Source: Bog-159 sp049511415 (GTDB taxonomy: Bacteria; Acidobacteriota; Terriglobia; Bryobacterales; Bryobacteraceae). From it: a DNA stretch of 64,000 nucleotides. The DNA is taken from assembly GCA_049511415.1 (NCBI GenBank), contig JBEKYC010000033.1, positions 8,833 to 72,832 on the forward strand. Direction: 5' to 3'. Position 1 is the stretch's first letter; the number at the start of each line of letters is the position of its first letter. The position numbers were made by a program, and so were the translations under genes. Shown piece by piece: positions 1 to 7,906 of this stretch. The notes under the pieces were generated by a model. It had not been told where the DNA came from, ran no database searches, and saw only the letters and a list, made by a program, of their open reading frames with translations.

Positions 1-395
1 ATGAGATCCTCTTCAATGCGAATATTCCGTGTCAGCACGTAGGACAGAACCAGCGCGGCAAAATTGGGATCGTCGCGCAGCAGGCGCATCATCGCCGGTT
101 TTGCCAGCCGCACGATGGAGCACTCGGTCATGGCGGATCCGGTCGCCATGCGGATGGGGTGCTGGCCCACCAGGCAAGCCTCGCCCACCAGGTCGCCGGG
201 AGTCAAAATTGCAATCACCGCTTCCTTGTTCTGCTTGGAGATGACGGTGAGCTTGACCTTGCCCTTCTGTATCGAAAACACCGCATCGGCGGGATCGCCT
301 TGCGAGAACAGGACCGCGCCCCTGCGGTAGTGAACCAAGGTCCCTTCCCGCACAATCGTGGCCAGAAGGGCCTCGGAATCCGAGTTCGGCTTCAT
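1..395 (-). CDS. Crp/Fnr-type cyclic-nucleotide-binding protein, 3' end cut off by window edge
   Basis: The minus strand reads an open frame of about 131 codons that starts MKPNSDSEALLATIV and runs off the left edge, so only the N-terminal part is visible. It carries the cNMP-binding beta-roll pattern: YRRGAVLFSQGDPADAVF, then IQKGKVKLTVIS, then LTPGDLVGEACLVG. The start at 395 has AGGAGG 6 bases upstream (seen at 401-406), which decides it over an ATG in another frame at 399. Whether a C-terminal helix-turn-helix follows cannot be seen. Family knowledge says such proteins are either global transcription factors or stand-alone cNMP sensors. The gene is divergent from the radical SAM gene at 544. 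Confidence 0.85.
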   Translation of the reverse strand, partial: MKPNSDSEALLATIVREGTLVHYRRGAVLFSQGDPADAVFSIQKGKVKLTVISKQNKEAVIAILTPGDLVGEACLVGQHPIRMATGSAMTECSIVRLAKPAMMRLLRDDPNFAALVLSYVLTRNIRIEEDL

Positions 396-543
396 TCATT
401 GCCTCCTGCGGCATGCGCCTGTACAGAGTTTCTTGCCAGCCGAGTTGTTGACATTTTGCTTCTGCGTTATTCTAGCCTCTCCCTGCAAGCGCGGGCAAGC
501 TCTCGGGCCTCGAGACGCTGGGGGCTAACTGCGTTGCCGAGAT

Positions 544-2199
544 GTGAGCAATTGTGACCATATAATAAAGGATAGCTTGAGCAATTGCGAACAGACAAGC
601 CTGTGGAATTCTGTTATCCGTTTACAGAAGAAGACTGTAGGAGGGTTCCTGAAAAAGCTGCGGATAGGGATTATCGACATCGTGTCTCAAGGCCCCACGC
701 GGGCTTTGTACGCACGGATCATGAATGCCAGCCTCGCCAGTATCATGCCCCAGGTTATCGGGGTGTGGTGCAAAGAGGAGGGACATGAGGTGGCCTTCGT
801 TTGCTACACCGGTTTTGAGAACCTGCTGACGGAGTTGCCGGAAAACGTGGACGTGGTTTTCATCGGCGCATTCACGGAATCCGCGCATACGGCCTACGCT
901 CTGAGTAATCTCTTTCGCGGGAGAGGGGCGATCACGGTGATCGGCGGCCCGCACGCGCGCTGCTACCCGGAGGACGCCGCACGCTATTTCGACTATGTGT
1001 TGGGCTTCACGGACCGGGGCACGCTCGCGGATGTTTTGCGGGATTGCGCGCAACATCGGCCCGTGGGTGTGCAGCTTGCGGCATCCCAGCAGCCCAAAAC
1101 CCTGCCGGGGGTGCGCGAGCGTTGGCAGTTCATCGAACCGACGCTAAAGAAAGCGCCGCTCGTCAAGATGGTTCCCATGCTCGGCAGCCTGGGGTGTCCC
1201 TACACCTGCGCTTTTTGCATCGATGCCACGGTGCCCTACCAACCCATGGATTTCGAGGTCATGCGGGAAGATCTCCGCTTCCTGCTGACGAAATTCAAAC
1301 GCCCTCTGGTAGCGTGGCACGATCCCAACTTTGGCGTGCGCTTCGACGATTATCTGGATATGATCGAGGATGCGGTGCCTCCCGGCAGCATCGACTTCGT
1401 CGCCGAGAGCAGCCTGTCGCTGCTTTCCGAACCGCACCTCAAGCGGCTGCAACGCAATTCCTTCAAAGGCGTCCTGCCCGGAATCGAATCCTGGTTCGCG
1501 TTGGGCGACAAATCCAAGACAGGCTCGGCGCGCGGGATGGCTAAGGTGCGCCAGGTTTCCGAACACGTCAATCTGATTCTGCGCTACGTGCCTTACATCC
1601 AAACCAACTTTGTGCTGGGATTGGATACCGACGAAGGGCCCGATCCATTTGAACTGACCAAGCGGTTCCTGGACATGACGCCAGGAGCATTTCCAGCTTA
1701 TTCGCTGCTCTCCGCCTTCGGCCGGGCAGCGCCGCTCAATCTGGATTACCAGCGGGCCAATCGAGTGTTGCCGTTCCCGTTCCACTTCCTGAACAATAAC
1801 GGCGCCATGAACGTTAAGCCCGCGAACTATTCCTGGCAGACGTTCTACGATCGCACGCTGGATTTGACGCGTTATTCCTTTTCCACGCGGGCTATTTCCC
1901 GGCGTTTTCTGGCTACCCAGGGCGTGACCTCCCGCTGGATGAACCTGGTGCGGGCGGTTTCCACGGAGGGCTTCGGCCGGGCCCGGTATTACCGCGAGAT
2001 TCGCAGCCGCCTGGACACCGATCCGCAATTCGCGCCCTATTTCGAGCAAGAGACCGGCGTGCTTCCCCAGTTCTACAAAGACAAGGTGAGTCACGATCTC
2101 GGATCTCTGATGGAGTGGCTTCCGGAGGGGGCGCTTTATCATGATCCCAACGCCTATCTCAAGTCCCAGCGTGTCAGGGATATGGTCGCGGTCATCTGA
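544..2199 (+). CDS. B12-binding domain radical SAM protein
   Basis: The product joins an N-terminal cobalamin-binding Rossmann-like half (from LRIGIIDIVSQGPTRALYAR, near residue 39, to about 190) to a radical SAM core with the 4Fe-4S motif GCPYTCAFC (cysteines 218, 222, 225 counted from the GTG at 544). Members of this class reductively cleave SAM, many doing methylations or ring modifications; the substrate is unknown. The listed start is the first in-frame GTG, but it lies upstream of a perfect TATAAT at 561 and of AGGAGGG at 639-645. The conserved sequence begins around 660, so the true start is probably at a non-ATG codon near 649-660. Monocistronic by appearance. Confidence 0.85.
   Translation: MSNCDHIIKDSLSNCEQTSLWNSVIRLQKKTVGGFLKKLRIGIIDIVSQGPTRALYARIMNASLASIMPQVIGVWCKEEGHEVAFVCYTGFENLLTELPENVDVVFIGAFTESAHTAYALSNLFRGRGAITVIGGPHARCYPEDAARYFDYVLGFTDRGTLADVLRDCAQHRPVGVQLAASQQPKTLPGVRERWQFIEPTLKKAPLVKMVPMLGSLGCPYTCAFCIDATVPYQPMDFEVMREDLRFLLTKFKRPLVAWHDPNFGVRFDDYLDMIEDAVPPGSIDFVAESSLSLLSEPHLKRLQRNSFKGVLPGIESWFALGDKSKTGSARGMAKVRQVSEHVNLILRYVPYIQTNFVLGLDTDEGPDPFELTKRFLDMTPGAFPAYSLLSAFGRAAPLNLDYQRANRVLPFPFHFLNNNGAMNVKPANYSWQTFYDRTLDLTRYSFSTRAISRRFLATQGVTSRWMNLVRAVSTEGFGRARYYREIRSRLDTDPQFAPYFEQETGVLPQFYKDKVSHDLGSLMEWLPEGALYHDPNAYLKSQRVRDMVAVI
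545..590 (+). promoter_or_regulatory. TATAAT promoter flanked by two copies of a TGAGCAATTGYGA repeat
   Basis: TGAGCAATTGTGA lies at 545-557 and TGAGCAATTGCGA at 578-590, 33 bases apart (about three helical turns). A perfect -10 box TATAAT sits between them at 561-566. Each copy contains or nearly contains the palindrome GCAATTGC. The arrangement, one copy in the spacer and one just past the expected start of transcription, is that of a repressor-controlled promoter for the radical SAM gene. No convincing -35 hexamer is seen. The cognate regulator is not identified. Confidence 0.55.
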
Positions 2200-2294
2200 T
2201 ACCCGCCAGTTCTCCGGTCACCTCTCCTCGGCGGGCTTTGCGCTTCTAAAGTTGCGAGCCGGAGACGCCGATGGAAGGGACGAGGAGATTACAC

Positions 2295-2924
2295 TTGACT
2301 TCAGTCACTCTTGACCCTGGCGCATTACCGGAACTGTATGCGCCGGCAACTTCGACACCCCAAAAGTCCGCTTCGCCGTCGGCCACCACGGCCGGCAGCA
2401 CACAGGAGGCGGATTCCGTGCAGCTTAGCCCGACCGCGCTACGCGAGGTCGCGCTGACCGGACGGATTTCCGTCAACGAGCAGGCCGGCAATCTCAGCGG
2501 CGCGCAGGCGCAACAACTCTATGGCCAGCTATCGTCCATTCACAGCCAGATCGCGACCGACCGGCAAGCCGGCGGAGGCACGCTTTCGCCCACCCAGGCG
2601 CAGGCGATTCAGCAGTCCGAGAACCAATTGAGCCAGACGGTTTACAGCGACGCGCACGGCGGCGCTGCGCCGCCGTCCAGCCCCCATGTCAGCCCGGCCG
2701 ATGCGCGGGAAGCGCTGGAAGCTGGCCGCATTACACTGAATGCCAAAGCCGGCAATCTAAGCAGCGATCAAGCCGATCAACTGACCTCCCAGTTGGGCAC
2801 GATCCACCAACAGATTGAGACCGACAAGCAGGCCAATGGTGGGACATTGACGCCCCCTGATGCGCAGGCCATCAATCAATTGCAGAACCAGCTTAGCGAA
2901 CAGATTTACACGTCCGCCCACTAG
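2295..2924 (+). CDS. Hypothetical protein with two tandem 65-residue repeats
   Basis: This is a soluble, Gln/Ala/Ser-rich protein of unknown function. The C-terminal two thirds consist of two related units, one starting ALTGRISVNEQAGNLS and the other ALEAGRITLNAKAGNLS; each ends in QL-rich helices with the pattern GGTLxPxxAQAI. The units look like anti-parallel helical hairpins. A TTG start at 2295 is preferred because GAGGAG stands 8 bases upstream (2281-2286); an in-frame ATG at 2271 is the alternative. No signal peptide or membrane segment is evident. The N-terminal 45 residues are low-complexity. Its 3' end overlaps the convergent rhodanese gene by four bases. Confidence 0.65.
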   Translation: MTSVTLDPGALPELYAPATSTPQKSASPSATTAGSTQEADSVQLSPTALREVALTGRISVNEQAGNLSGAQAQQLYGQLSSIHSQIATDRQAGGGTLSPTQAQAIQQSENQLSQTVYSDAHGGAAPPSSPHVSPADAREALEAGRITLNAKAGNLSSDQADQLTSQLGTIHQQIETDKQANGGTLTPPDAQAINQLQNQLSEQIYTSAH

Positions 2925-3250
2925 GAATAACGGGGTACGGTCGGGTCGATTTCCAGGCTCCAGCGGTCGATGCCGCCTGCCATGCTGGCGGCATCTTCCA
3001 AGCCTTGACTGCGCAGCCACCCGGCCACCTGCAGGCTTCGTATGCCGTGATGGCAGAACACCACCAGCGGCGCACGGCCGGCGCGCAGCGCGTCGAGCGC
3101 TTGCGGCACGCCGCGCATGGGAATCAGCTCCGCTTGGTCTATCTGCGCCTGCTGATGCTCAAACGGTTCCCGTACGTCCACCAGGCGCACTGGTTCACGG
3201 GCATCGAGGCGCCGCTTTAGCTCCTGGGGAGTAATTTCTATATCCGGCAT
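2921..3250 (-). CDS. Rhodanese-like domain protein
   Basis: This is a single-domain rhodanese of 109 residues. VRLVDVREPFEHQQAQI matches the substrate-entry region, and CHHGIRS is the active-site loop with the catalytic cysteine that carries a persulfide. Such proteins transfer sulfane sulfur in the cytoplasm (GlpE/PspE class), though the physiological acceptor is not shown by context. The typical length is met, with no signal peptide. It is separated by only 15 bases from the upstream large NHL-type gene on the same strand, so the two may share a transcript. Confidence 0.9.
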   Translation of the reverse strand: MPDIEITPQELKRRLDAREPVRLVDVREPFEHQQAQIDQAELIPMRGVPQALDALRAGRAPLVVFCHHGIRSLQVAGWLRSQGLEDAASMAGGIDRWSLEIDPTVPRYS

Positions 3251-3265
3251 CGCGTCTTCCCTGAC

Positions 3266-6200
3266 CTATGGATTCAGGGTGAGCGTGGTGATCGAGCTGA
3301 CCGTGCCCAAGGTCGCGGTCAGGGTCACCGTCTCCGAGACGCTGACGGTTCCGGCCGTAGCGGTGAAAGTGTTCTCCGTTGTGCCGGCGGCTATCGTTAT
3401 GCTGGACGGCACGGACAGATTCGTGGTATCGGAGCTCGTCAGGTTGATGGTCGTGGCGCCGGTAGGCACGGCCACGGTTAGAGTTACCGTGCACGTCGTC
3501 ACGGTTCCAGGAGTCAAGGTAGACGGAGTGCAAGCGATCGACGACAATTGCGGCGTGGCGTACACCGGCACGCCCACGTGATTACTGACGAAGGTGTTTT
3601 GGGCGATGGTCAATTGGGCGGCCGGATCGGTGGTCAGTCCAGTCCCCAGTTGGAGATACACCTGGTAGATTCCGATCATGCCCGGGGCCAGTTCCGACCG
3701 CAACACGTTCGCGGTGGTGTTGTTGATCAAAGCCGAGACGAAATTCTGGGGATGATTGCCGGCCGGCCCCTGATACGGTTGGCCCGATAGAAGGTCCTGG
3801 CTGATGAGGGGTGTGAGGTAGGGAACTCCCAATCCCGTGGCGTAAACCACGATGGTCTCGCCCGGCAGCGCGGGATTATTCGTAGTGACCAGGGATCCCG
3901 CGGTGTTGGCGCAGCACAGGACAAACCCGTAAGACCCGGAGGGCGCCGACGGACCAATGCCGGTGATCAGAACGTTGGCGCCGGTGCTGTAGGCGACCTG
4001 GAACGGGATGCCGTTCCCGGCCGTGCCGGGAGTTCTGGCCTGCAGCAGGACGCGGGTGAACTCGCTGGAGTTGGTCGCGCTGAATTGCGGGTCCTGATTG
4101 ATCAGGGCGACCAGGGCGTGCTGGACATCCTGCAGGGAGTCGCTCGACTGCAGTTCGTAATTGTAGAGACGCCCGGTGCATCCGGTGGGTATGGTGGCGG
4201 TAGCGGTCAATTCCGAACTCGAATCGCCGAGGCAAACGGAGGCAATGTTGCCGGCTTTCGCGGTGCCGTCCACGGAAATAACCGCCGTGGCGTAACTGGA
4301 GGCGTGGTAGGCCTGCGCCAGCGGGAGGGCGCAGGGTTGCGTGGCACAGGGCTGGGCGAAGATTCCAGGATTGGCTGGAACGATGGAGATGGCTACGCTG
4401 TCGGTGGCGACTACCGAGCCGTCGTTGCGCTGTATCCGGACCCACGCATTGGCCGTGGTGGTGTTCGCGAATCCAAAATTAAACGGCACCTGGGCGTTGA
4501 TCTGCGTGGGTGAGACGTAGATCAACGGCGATTGCACGCCGTTGAAATAGACTTCCACGCCGCCCAGGTCGAGCGGCAACGGCGCCGTGGCGGGCGCACT
4601 GGCGGTCTGGTCGCTCAGATTCGTGCCGAGGAACGTCACCAGCGTGCCAGGCGCGATGGAAGCCGTACTGGCGCCGCCGGACAGGTTCGTGCCGCTGGCG
4701 GTGGCGCTGATCTCCGCGTTGGCGGAGACGCTCGTAGCCAAGGTCACATCGTTACCCAACGGCCCGGCCGCCTTGGCGGTGAGCACGAGCTGGTCGGCCT
4801 TGGGATCCGGTGTCGCCAGCGCGTTAGGATCCCCGCTCGACCCGGCGTTGATGAGCTCCACGAAAGCAGTCACGATATCCGCGAAGGTATCGCCGCTCGT
4901 AATCGTGTAAGCATAGGCCTTGGTAGTAGCGGAATTACTGTTGCCAATCGTGATGGTGACCGTGTCTCCCGACTTGATAGTGCCGGCGAACGCCACCGTG
5001 CCGTACGCATAGATGGTTTGACTGGCGGCGTTGGTTACGCCGTTGTACGGCAGATCCTGTTCCGAGACCGTATAGACCAGGATGCGCTGGTTGTAGCTAT
5101 CGGCCACGTACAGGTTACTGCCGTCGAACGCCAGGGAGAGCGGCGCATCCATGGTATCCGCGCCGTCCGTAGGCGCGTCGGAGACGAAATCGGTCTGGCC
5201 GAGCACCAGGTCGGCGGAGGCGCCATCGGAGGTGGGGATGCTATTGAAAATCAAAACCCGATCGTTGCCGCCATCGGCGATGTAGAGGCGGCCCGTGCTG
5301 TCGGCGAAGGCGTAACTGGGGAAGCTCAACGTGGAAGCGCAGAGTGTCGGATAGATGGGGTTGCTGTTGACGTCGATGCCGTTGGAGGTGGTGCACATGA
5401 CCGCCACTTCCGTGATCACCGTGCTGGCGGTGGTGTCCGAGACGATGTTACTAAAGCATCCGCCGCTGGCGGTTCCGACCACGACTCCGTTCTGCACGCA
5501 GTTATAAGCGTCGTCGGGAATGCCGGTGGTGATGTTGGTCTGGCCGATTTCCACATCGGCCGCCTGCTGATTGCTGGTGGGAAGTTCATTCCAGATCAAG
5601 ACGCGGTGATAGCCCAGATCGGTCACGAACAGGTGCGTGCCGTCGGAGGATACGGAAACGGGCGTCAGCATGTTGTTGGCGGCGGCGCTGGTAGTCTGGT
5701 TGGCGATATTGACTTGCACCCACGTGGTCATATTGGGCTGGCCGAGCACAATATCCGCCGCCGCGCCGTTGCTGGTGGGAATCGAATTGTAAATCAGGAC
5801 GCGGTTGTTCTGGGTATCGGCAACGTACAGCTTGCCATTCTGTATCCATACGCCCTGTGGTCCGCGCAGCGAGTTGGCATTGGGTGTGTCGCCTGGAAAG
5901 GCGGCGGTGGTGAAGGTGCTCTGTCCCACCACCACATCCGGCGGTTGGTTCATGGTCGTGGGGATGCTGTTCCAGATCAGGATGCGGTTGTTCAGCGTGT
6001 CCGCCACGGCCACGTGCGTCCCGTCGGAAGCCACCGCGGTGGGCACGCGCATGCCGTTGGCGATGGGTGTTTGGGGTGAAGCAGTGGTGCACGCCGGAGT
6101 CGTGGGGGTGGTGGTGGTGGTAACGGTGATCGGCGGTGGCACGCAAGGCGCTGGCAGCACGCTGACGAAATCCGCCTGTCCGAGCACCAGGGTAGCCGAT

Positions 6201-6538
6201 CCCACGCACACCGGACAGAGAGTGTTGTATGGCAACACCTCGTTGGGAGCGGGAAGCTGCGCAGAAATGTTGCCGTATAAGAGCACGCGGTTGTTGACCG
6301 GGGCGGCGCCGACCATGTTGGAGTCGGCCACAAAAAGAGTGCCGTTGGCGTATGCCAGGCCGCCCACGGCGCCGATGATGGTTTGCGACGCTCCGTCGGA
6401 TTCCGCATCGAATTCCGGTTGGCCGATGACCAGGCGCGCGGATTGGCCGGTGGCGAAAGTCACCGGGTTGGAGGTCTGCGCCAGACTGGCGGCGGCAGTC
6501 GAGACGATTAAAAATGTAGTGAAGAAAGTACGCTGCAT
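3266..6538 (-). CDS. Secreted NHL/beta-propeller protein with Solibacter C-terminal-type domain
   Basis: The 1090-residue product begins with a signal peptide (MQRTFFTTFLIVSTAAASLA). Residues about 30-510 hold repeated NHL-like blades with the pattern ADTxNNRVLIWNSIPT, as in LNNRILIWNSIPTT and QNNRVLIYNSIPTS. Near residue 626, SIAPGTLVTFLGTNLSD followed by GGVEVYFNGVQSPLIYVS matches the acidobacterial TIGR03437 domain, here interrupted by extra segments. The last 90 residues resemble an Ig-like beta sandwich rich in Thr. Function is unknown; the architecture suggests an extracellular or cell-surface binding protein. The start ATG is 20 bases downstream of a TATAAT on the minus strand. Confidence 0.85.
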   Translation of the reverse strand: MQRTFFTTFLIVSTAAASLAQTSNPVTFATGQSARLVIGQPEFDAESDGASQTIIGAVGGLAYANGTLFVADSNMVGAAPVNNRVLLYGNISAQLPAPNEVLPYNTLCPVCVGSATLVLGQADFVSVLPAPCVPPPITVTTTTTPTTPACTTASPQTPIANGMRVPTAVASDGTHVAVADTLNNRILIWNSIPTTMNQPPDVVVGQSTFTTAAFPGDTPNANSLRGPQGVWIQNGKLYVADTQNNRVLIYNSIPTSNGAAADIVLGQPNMTTWVQVNIANQTTSAAANNMLTPVSVSSDGTHLFVTDLGYHRVLIWNELPTSNQQAADVEIGQTNITTGIPDDAYNCVQNGVVVGTASGGCFSNIVSDTTASTVITEVAVMCTTSNGIDVNSNPIYPTLCASTLSFPSYAFADSTGRLYIADGGNDRVLIFNSIPTSDGASADLVLGQTDFVSDAPTDGADTMDAPLSLAFDGSNLYVADSYNQRILVYTVSEQDLPYNGVTNAASQTIYAYGTVAFAGTIKSGDTVTITIGNSNSATTKAYAYTITSGDTFADIVTAFVELINAGSSGDPNALATPDPKADQLVLTAKAAGPLGNDVTLATSVSANAEISATASGTNLSGGASTASIAPGTLVTFLGTNLSDQTASAPATAPLPLDLGGVEVYFNGVQSPLIYVSPTQINAQVPFNFGFANTTTANAWVRIQRNDGSVVATDSVAISIVPANPGIFAQPCATQPCALPLAQAYHASSYATAVISVDGTAKAGNIASVCLGDSSSELTATATIPTGCTGRLYNYELQSSDSLQDVQHALVALINQDPQFSATNSSEFTRVLLQARTPGTAGNGIPFQVAYSTGANVLITGIGPSAPSGSYGFVLCCANTAGSLVTTNNPALPGETIVVYATGLGVPYLTPLISQDLLSGQPYQGPAGNHPQNFVSALINNTTANVLRSELAPGMIGIYQVYLQLGTGLTTDPAAQLTIAQNTFVSNHVGVPVYATPQLSSIACTPSTLTPGTVTTCTVTLTVAVPTGATTINLTSSDTTNLSVPSSITIAAGTTENTFTATAGTVSVSETVTLTATLGTVSSITTLTLNP

Positions 6539-6557
6539 GGCTGGTAAGTACCCGCTA

Positions 6558-6563
6558 ATTATA
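6558..6563 (-). promoter_or_regulatory. -10 box (TATAAT) of the NHL-type gene
   Basis: A perfect TATAAT is read on the minus strand, 20 bases before the ATG at 6538. The position expected for -35 (about 6581-6586) reads TGATAT, a weak match. The predicted leader is short, about 13 bases. Confidence 0.45.
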
Positions 6564-6601
6564 ACAAGCCTTTGAGACGTATATCAGGCAGCAGTGCGTT
6601 T

Positions 6602-6616
6602 CAAATGTTGCATTTG
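6602..6616. promoter_or_regulatory. Inverted repeat CAAATGttgCATTTG in divergent intergenic region
   Basis: Perfect 6-base arms around a 3-base centre lie upstream of both divergent genes, near the -35 side of the minus-strand promoter. It could be an operator; no regulator is identified. Confidence 0.35.
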
Positions 6617-6694
6617 CGTGGCTTATGGCATACACCGTGCCGGGTGGGCACAGGGCGCGTGCGGGGCCGCCGCCGGCCGCGGTACAGTAATCTT

Positions 6695-7165
6695 ATGCCG
6701 AGATGGTTGCTGGTGGTGCTCCTGTGCGTTTCGCCTTTAGCGGCTGAAAAGTATACGGGGCCGCGTCCTCCCAAGGCCGACCTGCCGTATCTCATACACG
6801 CCGATAACCTGGTGCCCACGGAGAGCTTGCAGGCCGCGGCGCAGAATCGCAAGAACGACGTGGTCTACGTGATTGCGGGCGCCAACTCGACCGCGCGCAC
6901 GCCGCTGGCGTCGCCCGCGTTTCTGATCCAGACGGACCAGATCCAGGCGGACCGGCTGAATATGTTCGCGCTGCAATCCAAGAACGGCCAGCGCGAAATC
7001 CTGTATATGCGCAGAAAGAAAATTCTGCCGCGCGCCATCCGCCTGAATGTCACCAAGGTCGACGAGAATCTTTACAAAGTCGAGGTGGACGAAATCCTGC
7101 CCAACGGCGAATATTTAATGACGCCGCCGGACTCGAACCAGGTCTTCTGCTTCGAGGTCTACTGA
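6695..7165 (+). CDS. Hypothetical secreted protein
   Basis: The 156-residue product starts with a signal peptide (MPRWLLVVLLCVSPLAAEKY). The mature part contains a region reading YLIHADNLVPTESLQAA and a C-terminal half of probable beta strands ending CFEVY. No family is recognised. The frame is open from 6572, but the start at 6695 is chosen because it yields the signal sequence. It overlaps the 3' end of the convergent GDPD gene by seven bases. It may act in the periplasm or envelope, which is inference from the signal peptide only. Confidence 0.6.
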   Translation: MPRWLLVVLLCVSPLAAEKYTGPRPPKADLPYLIHADNLVPTESLQAAAQNRKNDVVYVIAGANSTARTPLASPAFLIQTDQIQADRLNMFALQSKNGQREILYMRRKKILPRAIRLNVTKVDENLYKVEVDEILPNGEYLMTPPDSNQVFCFEVY

Positions 7166-7905
7166 CGCAGGCCGCGGTCGCGCAAATATGCGACCAGGGC
7201 CCCGGGGCGATCGGTGATGATGGCGTCTACCTGCGCGGCGATCAGGCGTTTCCATTCCGGGCGGCTGTTGGCGGTCCAAGTGACCACCTCCAGGCCAGCG
7301 GCATGCGCGGCACGGACCTTGCGCGCCGTGACGAGTGCGTGATGCGGCGCGACGATGGCAGTGCCGGCCTGATGGGCGATGGCCGCGAAGCTTTTCGGAC
7401 GGCCCATATATAGCGCCCCCAGACGGATTTCCGGGGCCAGCTCGCGCATGGCGCGCAACATGCGGAAATCGAAGGACTGAATGATGACACGCCGCTCCAA
7501 ACGCTGGCGACGGATGGCCTGAAAGACCAATCCGGCGAAATGGTCCGGCGGCGGCGAGAGGTCCGGACGAGCAGCATAACTCTTGATTTCGATGTTGAAC
7601 AGAAATTGGCCGCGATGCGCCAGTGCCAGCACCTGATCGAGCGTGGGAACGTGCGCGGCGTCGCCCAAATCGTAACTTTGGATTTCCGCCAGGGTAAGAT
7701 CGCGGATGGCGCGCAGTTTCAGTTTCGGATCGTGCCGGACCACCACCACGTCGTCTCGCGAAACGGCTACGTCCAATTCAATCCCGTCGACGCCCACGGA
7801 AATGGCGTATTCGAAGGCGGGCAGCGTGTTTTCCGGCAGCATGCCGCGCGCGCCGCGATGTCCATGAACTAGGATGCCCCGCTCCACAGGATTTAGAATA
7901 CCCAT
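7159..7905 (-). CDS. ugpQ: Glycerophosphodiester phosphodiesterase
   Basis: This is a GDPD-family TIM barrel of 248 residues. HGHRGARGMLPENTLPAF holds the catalytic HR and the PENT motif, GIELDVAVSRDD supplies the metal-binding E-x-D, and VVVRHDPKL the second catalytic histidine. The enzyme hydrolyses glycerophosphodiesters to glycerol 3-phosphate and an alcohol. No signal peptide is seen, so it is the cytoplasmic UgpQ-like type. The start codon is separated by one base from that of the divergent gene at 7907; a GTG at about 7887 that still precedes the HGHRG motif is possible. Confidence 0.9.
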   Translation of the reverse strand: MGILNPVERGILVHGHRGARGMLPENTLPAFEYAISVGVDGIELDVAVSRDDVVVVRHDPKLKLRAIRDLTLAEIQSYDLGDAAHVPTLDQVLALAHRGQFLFNIEIKSYAARPDLSPPPDHFAGLVFQAIRRQRLERRVIIQSFDFRMLRAMRELAPEIRLGALYMGRPKSFAAIAHQAGTAIVAPHHALVTARKVRAAHAAGLEVVTWTANSRPEWKRLIAAQVDAIITDRPGALVAYLRDRGLRQ

Positions 7906-7906
7906 T

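Noticed and set aside
13..414. Open frame of 133 codons on the minus strand
   Set aside because: It is a shadow; a neighbouring frame gives a clear cyclic-nucleotide-binding domain with a good ribosome-binding site.
2202..2239. CCCGCC...GGCGGGCTTT as terminator of the radical SAM gene
   Set aside because: Stem of 6 with a loop of 22 and only three T; too weak.
4532..6079. 515-codon open frame on the plus strand
   Set aside because: Antisense to the NHL-type gene; composition His/Arg/Gly-rich without any domain.
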